A DNA stretch of 64,000 nt from Clonostachys chloroleuca. Its lineage: Eukaryota > Ascomycota > Sordariomycetes > Hypocreales > Bionectriaceae. Location: contig JBANAY010000003.1 in assembly GCA_037952775.1 (NCBI GenBank), forward strand, positions 4,340,001 through 4,404,000. Reading direction: 5' to 3'. Positions 1 to 10,380 of the stretch are shown here, piece by piece; the first letter of the stretch is position 1, and every line of letters begins with the position of its first letter. Below the pieces are notes generated by a model, which saw nothing but the letters and a program-made list of their open reading frames with translations, was not told the origin of the DNA and did no database searches. Position numbers and translations under genes: made by a program.

Positions 1-88
1 TCCACTTGATCAGCTCCCGTGCGACATTACCCCAGAATTTTGCCGGGTTGTTAATAGACTCGGCGTGCATTCTGAAATATTCACCCAT
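1..88 (-). CDS. acyl-CoA synthetase (acetyl-CoA synthetase-like), 5' end only
   Basis: The minus strand from an ATG at 88 reads through the window edge without a stop. The first 29 residues contain HAESINNPAKFWGN followed by an Arg-Glu-Leu and Lys-Trp. This resembles the ACAS_N cap (Tyr/His..pro..Phe-Trp..Ala..Leu..Trp) at the start of acetyl- and propionyl-CoA synthetases, which activate short-chain acids with ATP and CoA. The frame is closed by a TAA a few codons upstream, so 88 is the natural start unless there is an upstream exon. The adenylating domain lies outside the window, so substrate and completeness cannot be judged. The family call rests on a short stretch. Confidence 0.55.
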   Translation of the reverse strand, partial: MGEYFRMHAESINNPAKFWGNVARELIKW

Positions 89-1506
89 GCCTTTGGATGG
101 TAAGAAATGTGGTTATTACGGGATAAGGGAGAGTGTAACATACTGCCGATATGAGGCTGACTTGGGTGATCTATTGCTGATGGCATTAGCAGCTTGAACA
201 GACGATTGAGCGGTTAAAGTCACAAACTTTGAGGGACCATTTTCTGGTGGCCTATTGATTCTCTTCTGTCAACGCCTTTCGGCCTCTCTTGATGGCTAGA
301 AAACTGCTGTTTGATTTAGGGCTGATTGTCATACCAATATTTGAGGCACCCTTGGCCTCCTCAGTCGTGAGCGAGGCACCCATGCTGTATCCTTGTTGCC
401 GGCTTAAATCAATTGGCACTTCGTTTTCTAGCGACAAAATCTGTAGACCAGTCGTTCAGGTCTTGGTGCATTGGACTCCTATTTCATAAGAATATCTTTT
501 GAAGATTTATGAAACCAAAGTTGGATAACTCCTTGTCTTCGCTACCTGACCATGCCTCGACTGATTAGCTCGTTTGGAGATATTCAAGATGGCTACCGGA
601 GTTTCTACTTTCTCATTAGTAGTAGCAAACCCTCTCGTGACTGACATGTTGTTCCTAATTTGTGAAGAAGTGGAAACTTGTTGTTTTACTGCCGAATTGG
701 GTATAATTGTCGCTTCTATTACACGCAAGGAGTCCCACAGCCTAAGGGCTAGATACGCAACGGTGTTGTCATAAACCTGAGGGTATATAGGTTTTCAGGA
801 GGTACAGTGGATTTCGAATGAAACCGCGATTCCAAACGGGGAATTTTACGAACTTTTAGTATATTACGGTCTTTCCTAGTAAAGTAATTCCACCACCTAA
901 TGGAGTTACTCCGCACAGCTTTCGAAAATAGAGCGAAAAAAAAATACTTAGTATAAAAACAGAGGGGCTATTTATCAAGATTTCGCACGTTTCCCTCCTT
1001 AAGCATCTGACCCTTAGTAAGTACGATTCATCCTAGTGTAGGGGGGTCAGTTTTCCATTCTAGGAGTAAGCGTTCAGCATGGAAATCAGATATAGAAGAC
1101 TACTAACGTTGAATAGGTAGATAAGCCATAACCTATAGACCCACCGTAGTGCAGTCGCAATTCTTATTTAGGGACTTGATTCCTATTTAGGTAGTTAATT
1201 TCTATGTAGGGAATTGGTATGGTGCTGGCATGTCACCCGATCAGCCCTTGCAAATTCGGCTTTACCGATTGCGCAATCGTAGGATCAGTCGTAGGGGGAA
1301 AGGAGAACCTCCCGTATTATTCTGTAGTGAGTGCAGGGAGTAAAGGAAGTAGTGATGTGCCACTCTCCCTGTAATGTGTCGAGATACACTTTGGAGGGAA
1401 CCGAACCTTGGAACTCGGCCGGGCTCGACGCCCACTACCACAACGCGAATGTATAGAGCATACATTGAATAAATTATCATTAGCTAACCTTCAAAGTCAC
1501 CTCTAG
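89..1506. other. intergenic stretch with one weak coding candidate
   Basis: Upstream region of the acyl-CoA synthetase and downstream region of the regulator at 1507. Apart from the weak candidate at 252-776 I see only AT-leaning sequence. Between 1165 and 1215 a CTATTTAGG/CTATGTAGG-like word occurs a few times; it is too degenerate to call a repeat family. Confidence 0.4.
252..776 (-). other. possible 3' part of an unidentified gene
   Basis: Two minus-strand open stretches can be joined by a GTAGCG donor (after about 550) and a CTACAG acceptor (near 448). They give a Ser/Thr/Asn/Gln-rich tail of roughly 135 residues ending at 252. The upstream part begins after a plausible CTCAG acceptor at 777. 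I do not recognise the protein and find no convincing start or upstream exon. It may be chance open frame in the promoter region of the neighbouring synthetase. Confidence 0.18.
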
Positions 1507-3584
1507 TTAACCAAAGAGGTATTGCCGTGATTCTCCTGACCCCATATTGGCTCGGCTCTTGCTATCAATCACTGAACCCCACCAGGCATGTGAGTTCCCT
1601 TGGTTCCATACTTCCTGGAGCAAGCCCTCAGCAGTCAGAAACATGTCGTACCGGGTTCGCTCCGTCCACCAGTTGCAATAGAAACGAACTGCATCTCGTA
1701 GATGATTGTCCGAGGTCTCGCAGCCTGCCAGGAAGACTGGGAGAAGCAATTGCTTCTGAAGCATGGAAGTCTGCCTACATGCTGACACATGGTTCAGTGT
1801 CTTCCGTGCGAGAAATTGAAGGATGGCTGGAGGAGGCTGGTCGCGCCGCCATTTGAAGACACGTAGGATATAGATGAGAAGCGCGTACCGCCACCCCTCG
1901 GCGCAATGATGCAGATCCTCCCTGTAATGTGCCGTTTCTGCTTCATCGCAACCGGGGTTCGGTGCGGTATTGTCAGCTGAGATTGGATAACCAGCACAAT
2001 TGCCCAATAGCTCTCCGTACTCGGCATCTTTCCATTCCCGGACTTTCTTTTCAACCTCAAGAACTGGTCCCAGATCGAATGTAGCGCAGGCCATGTCAGA
2101 GACAAGCTCGAACTCCCTCGCATAAGATCCAAGTCGCACCATAAGACGGAAAAGGGCCTCGGGACACCCGGAGACGCTGTAAAAAGTAGCGTCATCCCCG
2201 TTATCGCGATTGAAGAGACTGAGAATGGTCGACTCGGATAGAACACACCCTTGACGGCTAGTAAGGGATAAAGTTACATCCCACCTATTTTGGTCAATAA
2301 AGATCTCCGGCTTTATGTGAAGGAATGGGGGTAGTACCAAACGAGCATTTCTATCCGTGCTTGCATCCTCGGAGTCTTCTTGACATTGAGAGACTCGGTT
2401 GCCTGTATCATTTTATGAGCCCGCTTCAAATACCAGTTCCATGGGCCATGGGCGGATATAGCACACTACAGCTCATGATTAGTTGGAGCTCGTCTTGTAA
2501 TACCAAAGCAATGAGTACATGGTCAAACCTACGTCTAGTGTCATGAGGATTAAAACAGCATCAAGGAAGTTGGCTTCAATAGGTGAAATATCTGTTCCGC
2601 CTTCCATGTCGTTAAGCATTTTGAGTGCCTTTTTCTTATGGCGTTTGGCGTCCAAAGCATAGTTGCCCGTGTCGCGATTAATGTGTCGATAGGAGAGAGC
2701 CAGGATAGAATGGAGCAGAAGCTGTGAGCCTCGTTTGGTTTCTTTGTCGACCCGGAACGGATTTGCATCAAAGTCGTGCGTCAGCGGTGTGACGCAGAAC
2801 TCTTGATCATCTGAATCGCTCAAGTTAGCATTGCTTTGCACCAATGATATATGCCATGTCAATAATTACATCTATTGAGGAGCTGTGTGATGGTGATGCC
2901 GATGTTGCCAGAGCCTTCCTGCGAATCTAACGCTGGCAAAACAATACCATCAAAGGAGTTGGATGATCCACATCCAACAGATGTGCCTTTTAGATCTCCC
3001 TCTAGATCTGGTTGAAGCTTGGAGCCATTTAGGTTATCAAGGGGCGATTCGTTGTTCGAGGAGTCGTCCTCAAAGTGCATGAGAGGGAATTCAGGTGCGA
3101 AATAAAGGGGCATGGCAAGAGGGTAGCTGGGAGCATCAAATGGAGCGATGAATGGAGGAGTCAAGTCCAGGAAGGGGTTCATCAGGTTGGAATATGACCA
3201 GTCAATGTCAGGGTCCGATCTCGAAGCATCAATTAATGGAGGCAATATCGCTTCGCTCTCCAGAACGGGATTGTGAATATCCGTACGAGGCAATAGCTCT
3301 GGTAACGTAGGTCCCAAATCCAAACCTGCCGATTGTACGTCGGCAGGAGGCGAAGTTTTCGGAGGAGACGGTTCCTCGTTTGGCTGAGACTTGGTGGCCG
3401 TATCGTGCGAACCTTTGCGGCCAGGTGAGGCACTCACAACAGCTTCTGGAGGCTCATTCTGAGGCGGCTTTTGATGTTCCGAGCTGGATGACTTTGCATC
3501 GAGCCCAGGCTGGTTCATACGGCGCCGCTTGCGGCTGTAGGCGCCAACAAACTTGAACTCGCGAGTGCCTTGAGCGACGGTCAT
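1507..3584 (-). CDS. fungal transcription-factor-like protein without zinc cluster
   Basis: Four exons, 3584-2870, 2810-2533, 2465-2338 and 2284-1507, join in phase to 632 residues. The second and third junctions restore conserved segments: YDQEFCVTPLTHD, GPWNWYLKRAH, and MLVWWDVTLSLTSRQGC across the last splice. This is the middle-homology layout of Fungal_trans_2 regulators. The first 240 residues are basic at the start (KRRR near residue 20) and then Ser/Pro-rich and acidic. They contain no C-x2-C-x6-C motif, so no Zn2Cys6 DNA-binding domain is visible. The protein may act through a partner, or an upstream exon may have been missed. It is separated from the SDR at 4277 by about 690 bp and could regulate neighbours, but nothing in the sequence shows its target. 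Confidence 0.8.
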
Positions 3585-4276
3585 TATTCTCTCTGTCGCA
3601 CTTCGTGTTCGACACTATCAATATTAAAGCATGGAATTGAGTGAATTACAACACCAGCCGAGGTTCCCATTCACGGCAGGAACAAGACAACGATAGGGGG
3701 GAAGGATGGATACCGACACAGGGAGGGGGATAACACAGGACTGAACCAAGAGCAGCCACGAGTCATACAAGGAACTGCGGAGAAAGCGGGGCATGTATGC
3801 CTGGGGTAATGGCCAGTCTGTTGCTTTCGAGATAAGTGGGTGAGGCGTGTACGTAAAAACAGGTACTGTAGCTATGGAAAAGCTCTTAGATAAACCCGGG
3901 GGGCTGACGTCACATGGGGATGGAAGAAGAGTACAGAGTTTAGCGAGTTGATCCTCTTAATTCTAACCATGTGATAGCAAAGTAAACGTACAGAGAGGCG
4001 CACGAAGCTAGCCAAACCTACGGTCCCACGAGAACTCCCAAGATGACTCCGTTATATCTCACCGATACTCCCTGATAATTCATCATCGGTGTTCTTACAA
4101 ATACGTGCTCTTATCAGACCGTTGCACTCTAAATTAGTCACATAACTTAGTTCACGTATGATCGTTAATAAAACCACCTCGCTTTCATCTCAAGGGCATT
4201 CCATTTATATCACATTATTCGACTGCGCCCAAATTACATTGTTGAATTGTTTATTTTCTTTATGTTCACGATATGC
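3585..4276. other. intergenic, promoter of the regulator at 3584
   Basis: Contains the 5' flank of the minus-strand regulator and the 3' flank of the SDR. A TGACGTCA-like palindrome (CTGACGTCAC) lies at about 3903-3912, a possible bZIP/CRE-type site. No coding signal seen. Confidence 0.4.
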
Positions 4277-5257
4277 TTAGTTATAGAGGCCGCCATTGGC
4301 GGACAAGACTGAACCAGTAGTCCACTTGGCATCATCGCTGCAAAGGAAGGCAACAAGCGGTGCGATATCACTGACCTCTCCAACACGGGGGGCAGCAGGG
4401 GTCGATTCAATCAAAGGCTGCATGTCCTTGAGGAACTGCTCATCACTTTGAAACCATTGATCTGTGGGGAATAGGTAAGAGAAACCCAGTGTTAGCTTGA
4501 GAAAAATTGGAAGTATTAGCCCTAGAGTAGAGGACACTTACCAGTTGCAATAGGGCCTGGGTTGACACAGTTGACTGTGATGCCATGTGACTGACCCAAC
4601 TCCTTGGCCCAGACACGGACCAGAGCCTCGTCTGCGGCTTTGGTAGCGGCGTAGACGGTTTGGCCGGCAACACCAAGACGGGCTCCAGCAGAAGAGATAA
4701 AGACGATGCGCCCTCCCTTAGGAAGGTAAGGCTCCGCCGCCTTGGTCAAAAAGATCGGACCCTTGACATTAGCATCGAAGTGAGTGGTGTACAAGTCCTC
4801 AGTTGTGTTAACCAGGTTGGCCTCGAGACCGAGGGCCGCACTATAAAATACCGAGCATTTAGCAAACGTGACAAAGGTTCACCATTTGGACTAAAACTCA
4901 CTTATGGATAAGGATCTCAATCTTTCCAGTGCTACTAATTTTGAGAGCAGCGTCGATAATCTTTGGAATCTGGTCCGTCTTTCCGACGTCGGCCTGGACC
5001 ACGATGGACTTCACGCCCAGGGCTTCAATATCCTTGCCCACCTTCTCGGCGCGCTCGCGGCTGCCATCACTGATGTAGTTGACGACAATGTTTGCGCCGC
5101 GCTTGGCAAGGAGAAGGGCGATACCGGCACCAAGTCCACTGCGTTCAACCAAGTTAGCTTCAGGACGCTATGAGTAGGATACATGGCCTGCATACCGGGA
5201 GGCACCGGTGACAATGGCAGTCTTGCCGGTCAGTTCAAGGCCAGTGAAGTCAGGCAT
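4277..5257 (-). CDS. short-chain dehydrogenase/reductase (classical SDR)
   Basis: Exons 5257-5196, 5138-4902, 4840-4542 and 4461-4277 splice in phase to 260 residues, the usual length of a classical SDR. The cofactor motif TGASRGLG (residues 17-24) is split by the first intron. Ser150, Tyr163 and Lys167 (YAATK) form the expected catalytic set. NPGPIATG follows, and the C-terminus has the GSVLSANGG signature of fungal 3-ketoacyl-ACP-reductase-like or versicolorin-reductase-like SDRs. It should reduce a ketone or oxidise an alcohol with NAD(P)(H) in the cytosol; the substrate is unknown. It is divergent from the amine oxidase at 5757, sharing about 500 bp of upstream DNA. The in-frame ATG inside the first exon fits the family start. 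Confidence 0.88.
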
Positions 5258-5756
5258 CTTTGCGTTCAAGTGGCTGGGATATTGAAATGGGGGTTGTAAG
5301 TGGTGTAGCGCAAGCGTTCTAAGCGTCTGGGGGTGCGGAATTGGTGACTGGGATTGATGTAGAACTATCATTAAGTATCTGGGTCCGGCTGAACTCGTCC
5401 AGGATCCATAGACATGGGCCAGTATGTTAATTCCTAAGTAGGAAGTAAGTTCGATATGCCCGAACGGGACTAAACACTCATCCATCAACCCCTATTCCGG
5501 TGAAAGTTAGACTACCAAGGCAAGAAGTAACAGGCTGGGGGCCCTCTTTGCTTTGTCCAGTAGCAAGCTTTCAGATGTCCTTCTCTCATTGGAACGAATC
5601 TTGCTAAAAGGCCCACGTCTCGCGCTATTGACGTCGTCTTGAACCGATTAGCCAAGCGCTGGTTTAGCACGTGAATGCCCCTCCTCTTACCTCAAAGCTA
5701 CCAATCCACGGTTAAAGGACTGGAAAAAAGAGCATACAGAAAGTGCATACGCGAAG
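5258..5756. promoter_or_regulatory. shared divergent promoter, SDR / amine oxidase
   Basis: About 500 bp between two divergently transcribed oxidoreductase genes. It contains CACGTG (about 5670) and CCAAT near 5700. Both words are common in fungal promoters, so this is weak evidence of regulation. Confidence 0.35.
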
Positions 5757-7512
5757 ATGGCAGCAAAGTCTCGAGATGGGCATGTATGGACACCCGTTGG
5801 TGGGTTTACCACAGGTATTGAGACTGACGCCGTCATCTCTCCTCAAACGTCCATTTCGACGTCCCCCAACACCGTCTACGACGTTGTCGTCATTGGTGCA
5901 GGATACGCCGGACTTGCCGCCGTGCGCGACCTATGTAATCAAAGTAAGTTCCTAGACCTTCGACGAATTGAATTGTAGCAAATGTTGATACAATGCGCCT
6001 ATAGAGCAGTCTGTGCTACTACTTGAAGCACGAGATCGGATCGGCGGCCGGACATACACGGCCAAGAAAGATGGTGAGAGGGACAGCCAGATCAGTTAGA
6101 TCAAGAATCGTTCAGTTGACTTTCTTAATCTCCCTAGATTTTCTCTACGAGATGGGGGGAACATGGGTAACTCATCACATGGGTTATCTGTTTCGAGAGA
6201 TGGTTCGATATGGAATGGATCGTGATCTAATTACTACAGGCAGCCCTAACATGGAAAAAGGTTTCTATACGATTAATGTTCCTGGTGAGTTTCTTTCGGT
6301 GCAAGTTCTGAATCTCCGTTGAATCAAAGGACTGATCACTGTCTCTTGTATCGTAGGCGTCGACCCTCGGAAACTCTCTCATGAGGAGGCGGGGGCGATG
6401 CAGGCCAAGGCATGGGATATGTTTGTAAACGTCGATGGTCAATATGGTCGAACCATCTGCCCTCTGCCCCACGCCCAGCTTGACAATCCCATTGTCCCTC
6501 GCAGCACCGTGGAGCAATGGGATAAGGTGTCATGCCAGGATCGCTTCGAGGAGATCAAGCACAAGCTCACATCTGAAGAACAAGGCCTTCTGGTATCTCT
6601 CCTTCTGCACATTTCAGGCGGTAACTTGGAAGATTCCAGCCTCTGGGACATGGTCCGCTCTCATGCTCTTCTCATGCACAGCTCGGACAACTTTACCGAC
6701 GTGTGGCTCCGATACAAGCTGCGAGATGGTCAAACCGAACTGGCAAAACGCATGTTCCGGGAAGCCAAGAATGACGGATTGAATTTTGCCTTTTCCACGC
6801 CGGTCGCTTCCATAAACCAAAGCGCGTCCGGAGACGGCCCAGTCGTTATACGTACGTTTAATGATCAGACATTCCGGGGTCGAAAGGTCATCAGCACCAT
6901 CCCTCTCAACGTCTTGAAAGATATTCAATTCTCCCCACCCCTTTCTCAGCGACGCCAGGAAGCCATTAATATCGGTCATGTCAACCATATGACCAAGGTC
7001 CACGCAGATGTTAGCAACAAGGAATTGGAAAGATGGAATGGCATGCGTTTCCCTGGCCATCTCATGTATGGATACGCGGACGGTGTCCTGCCAAATGGAG
7101 ATGTTCACATCGTCGCGTTCGGTAAGGATGATCGCGAGACCTTTATTCCTGAGAACGATGCAAACAAGACAATCGACGCGCTTAATGGCCTTCACCCAAT
7201 GCATGTGAAACGTCTTGTAAGTCTACAGAGAGCTTTTCGCCGCGCGAAGCCATGTGTACTAACACGGACATGTAGTTATTGCACAACTGGAGTACAGACC
7301 CCTACTCGCAGGGTGGTCCGGCGTGGTGGCGACCTGGTTATATGTCCAAGTACCAAGACGAACTGCAGAGCCGCCATGGAAACATTCTTTTCGCCTCTGC
7401 AGATTGGGCTCATGGATGGAGGGCTGCAATTGATGGGGCCCTCGAACAGGGCACTCTAAACGCAAGAACCGCATTCCAGGAGAACAATAATGTTCGGCCA
7501 AGTAGGCTGTGA
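5757..7512 (+). CDS. flavin monoamine oxidase, predicted peroxisomal (MAO-N-like)
   Basis: Five exons (5757-5943, 6005-6073, 6138-6284, 6357-7216, 7276-7512) give 499 residues, the length of fungal MAO-N. The FAD-binding GAGYAG is at residues 47-52, followed by EARDRIGGRT, the MGGTWV segment, and the C-terminal FAD loop ASADWAHGWRAAIDGA. It should oxidatively deaminate primary amines to aldehydes with release of NH3 and H2O2. No Cys is seen at the usual covalent-flavin position, as expected for fungal MAO-N with non-covalent FAD. The last residues are Ser-Arg-Leu, a good PTS1, which places the H2O2-producing reaction in peroxisomes. The neighbouring SDR could handle a product, but no direct link is visible. 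Confidence 0.9.
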
Positions 7513-7998
7513 CCTACAGTGTATCCTACTGCCTTTTGTATGGCATTTGTATTTCCAAATGAATCAGCCCCTGTTGATCGATCACATTAATAACTGATCA
7601 TAAATAAGCGCCCGGATTACGGGATTCAATCTCATCTCATCAAGTACCACAAAGTATTTGAATCTCAGAAGCTTGATTGTAATTCTGCCTGGTTTAATCT
7701 GCCACTGACTGATCAAAGAACAACATCATGTGAAAGTGTAGGTGAAGGTCCAGCATGTCTTGAATATTCTCTCATCCGCAGCTAACTTTGAGAACATCGT
7801 GGGCACGTGTTTTGTGAATGTGCGTGCCGCATTCCTATGACGATATTGCCGTGACACCTCTCATTCGGGAGAGTTTCATCGTACCAAAGTTCCACAACAT
7901 CTAGCTTCTCTCCTTCTCATAAGCTTTCAACCCCGCTCCGTCAATCATCACAACACTTATCCTCTCCTAGAGACACATTACGCCTAGTGCCGTACAAG
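7513..7998. other. intergenic, promoter of sulfotransferase-like gene
   Basis: Noncoding stretch between two plus-strand genes. It contains the 3' flank of the amine oxidase and a CT-rich leader (7900-7975) just before the next start, which is typical of fungal promoters. Confidence 0.35.
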
Positions 7999-8823
7999 AT
8001 GCCCAGGACCGGCGACCAAACGTCGAAGCCCGCCGGCGGGATCAAGATAATCAATGCCTCTCTGTTCCGCATGGGCACCAAATCCATGGCCGAAGCGTAC
8101 ACAATCCTCGGATATCGCACCCACCACGCCATTGACGATCCCGTCACTGTGCCATGGGGCCTCATCGAGGAAGCAGCCGAGGGGAAATGGCCAGACGTCC
8201 CCGGGGCCCGAGCCAGACGACCCTTCACGAGATCCGACTGGGATGCCATATGGGGATCCTACGACGTCGTCACCGACGTCGCATCGCCCTTCACGATGGA
8301 TCTAGCACAGACTTACCCGGATGCCATCTTCGTCGTCGTCCAGCGGGATTTCGACTCGTGGTGGTACAGCTTCAAATCGGAGGTGCTCGGGTGGTGTTTC
8401 TTCCGAGGAGCCCAACCTCTGGTGACCATTTTCTCCATTTTCGGGTTACGCTCTGGCAATGCCCTGAGGAAATGTTTTCTGGGTTTTTTCAATGCTAAGT
8501 CTCTGGAGGAGATCAAGTCGAACGCTCGGGGGGCCTACGATCGGTACTTTGATGATGTTCGGCGGCTCATTCCGGAGGAGAGGAGGCTGGAGCACAAGCT
8601 TGAGGCGGGATGGGCACCTCTGTGTGCGTTTCTTGGGAAGGAGATTCCAGATGTGCCGTTTCCAAGACTAAATCACCGAGCGGCACATACCGCACACTCC
8701 CGCGCTAACTTCAGAAATAGTCTTTCTCTCGTTGTGCGCAATGTTTTGTACTGGATGGTGGGTGTGTTCTTTGTTGGGTATCTGGCTTGGTACCTACAAG
8801 GTCACCTCTTTTCGCGAGATTAG
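7999..8823 (+). CDS. sulfotransferase-like P-loop protein with C-terminal membrane segment
   Basis: One exon, 274 residues from the ATG at 7999. The N-terminus has a NASLFRMGTKSM segment in the place of the PAPS 5'-phosphosulfate loop (usually G-x-R-T-G-T-x-S). It is followed by VVQRDFDSWWYSF, matching the 3'-phosphate-binding R..D..SW region of the fungal Sulfotransfer_4 family. The Arg-Thr-Gly-Thr core is altered to Arg-Met-Gly-Thr, so sulfotransfer is not assured. Residues about 245-266 form one hydrophobic segment (VLYWMVGVFFVGYLAWYL) followed by a short polar tail, suggesting a tail-anchored protein with the catalytic part in the cytosol. Many fungal relatives are unassigned. It is convergent with the aldo/keto reductase. 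Confidence 0.8.
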   Translation: MPRTGDQTSKPAGGIKIINASLFRMGTKSMAEAYTILGYRTHHAIDDPVTVPWGLIEEAAEGKWPDVPGARARRPFTRSDWDAIWGSYDVVTDVASPFTMDLAQTYPDAIFVVVQRDFDSWWYSFKSEVLGWCFFRGAQPLVTIFSIFGLRSGNALRKCFLGFFNAKSLEEIKSNARGAYDRYFDDVRRLIPEERRLEHKLEAGWAPLCAFLGKEIPDVPFPRLNHRAAHTAHSRANFRNSLSLVVRNVLYWMVGVFFVGYLAWYLQGHLFSRD

Positions 8824-8897
8824 AAAGAAAAGTTGGAAGAGATACATAGCTGAAATTGGTGGTTCTCATTATTTTTCATTCTCGCAATTATATCTAA

Positions 8898-10083
8898 TTA
8901 GTCCTGCCTTGCCGGGTCAAGAGTAACCTTGGCCCCCGTAATCTCATCAATCTCAGCCATGACCTCTGGCGTCAGCTTGTCCAGAATCTTGAGCGCGCCG
9001 ACCGTCTCCTCGATCTGCTCCGGCTTGCTGGCCCCCGTGATGACGCTGCTCACATTCTCGTTCTTCAGGCACCACGCCACGGCCAGCTGGCTCTGCGAGA
9101 TGCCCAGCTTGTCCGCCACGGGCTTAAGCCTCCTGACCGTCTCGATCTCCTTCTTCCACTCCTCGTCGCCCGAGGAGCCGATCTTCTCGCGCATGAACTT
9201 GGCGAACTTGTCCTGGCTGGAGCCGAAGCGCGAGTCGGGGGGCAGCTTGCCGTCGACGGCGTCGTTGTACTTGCCCGAGAGGATTCCCATCTTGATGGGA
9301 CTGAAGGTCGTCAGGCCGAGGCCGTGGCGTGCGTAGAGGCGCTGGAACTCGCCCTCGACCTTGTTTCGTACTAGCATGTTGTAGAAGGGCTGCTCGACAA
9401 TGGGCGGGATCATCCGCAGGTCTCGAGCCACGCCGACCTATGATTCAAATTAATACAAATCGAAAAGTGGCATTGAGAAAATGGCCAGGTTCTTACCGCT
9501 TCAGCAATCTCCTCGGCACTCCATTCGGATGTGCCCCAGTACAGAGCCATGCCCTTGTCAATCACATAATTGAATGCCCTCACAGTCTCCTCAATCGGCG
9601 TAAGCCTGTCGGGACGGTGGGCATAGACGATGTCGACATATTTCAGACCCAGGCGCTCAAGCGAGGCCTCCAAGCCCTCGATGATGTGCTTTCGCGACAG
9701 GCCGTGGTTGTTGACCAGGATCTCGCCATTCTGCGCACCCCAATTGATCTCTTCGTTCGGCAACCGATCAGCTATCAAGCCAGCGCACAAACAAATTGGT
9801 GAGACTTACTTGTGCTAATGACCAAGTCGCTCCGCTTCCAGCCAAATTTCTTGATCGCATTTCCCAGCGCAATCTCCGCCTTGCCAGCGGTGTAGTTCTC
9901 GGCCGTGTCGAAGAAGTTGATGCCCAGATCGTACGCCTTCTTGACGCATGCCAGCGTCTTCTCCTCATCTGCGTATCCGCCGTAGGTCAGCCAGCTGCCC
10001 AGGCTGATGGCTGAGACATGGAGGCCGGACCGCCCGAGGCGGCGGTAGACCATGCCTGTGTTTCGAGGTTCTGCCCACGCCAT
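8898..10083 (-). CDS. aldo/keto reductase (K+ channel beta-subunit-like)
   Basis: Exons 10083-9810, 9750-9497 and 9437-8898 join in phase to 355 residues. The AKR tetrad is visible: Asp and Tyr in [14 protein letters not shown], Lys in STKINWG across the first intron, and His in [10 protein letters not shown]. The C-terminal [27 protein letters not shown] region (two quoted parts: [27 protein letters not shown]) binds NADPH in the Kv-beta-like subgroup. It should reduce aldehydes or ketones with NADPH in the cytosol. The ATG at 10083 is used; an alternative Met 10 codons downstream would also keep the domain. It stands head-to-tail with the Zn2Cys6 regulator whose gene ends at 10381, about 300 bp upstream. 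Confidence 0.9.
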
Positions 10084-10380
10084 TGTGAGTTGTGTTTTTA
10101 GATATCGTCGGAGGGGAATGTGCTGAACCAAGGCAGAGCGAAAAGTCACTGATGAGAGGAGGTCTTGTTAAAGAGAACTTCAGCTCAGCGAGGTCGGCCG
10201 CAAAACGACCGTCGGGGACCGCCGGCGAATTTCTCGGAGGCACATTTGATGGGGCAGCGGATTTTAGAATCCGCTGATTCTCGCCGCGACGCACATCCAC
10301 GTTTTAAGTGCGGGGTGTCGCATGACGGGCGGGTTTACGAAGCACTACAGCACTAGCGGATGGCAGTGATTGGGTCAGTC
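10084..10380. other. short intergenic, AKR promoter
   Basis: Upstream of the aldo/keto reductase and downstream of the regulator. GC-rich; CGG and CCG triplets are frequent (for example CCGTCGGGGACCGCCGG near 10208-10224), which could serve zinc-cluster factors. Nothing definite. Confidence 0.3.

Noticed and set aside
1361..1450. tRNA-like stretch on the minus strand (GTGGTAGTGG and GGTTCGGTTCC words)
   Set aside because: The A- and B-box-like words are present, but the T-arm and acceptor stems do not pair.
9329..9802. Long plus-strand open frame over the aldo/keto reductase
   Set aside because: Lies antisense to a well-supported three-exon gene and shows no domain.
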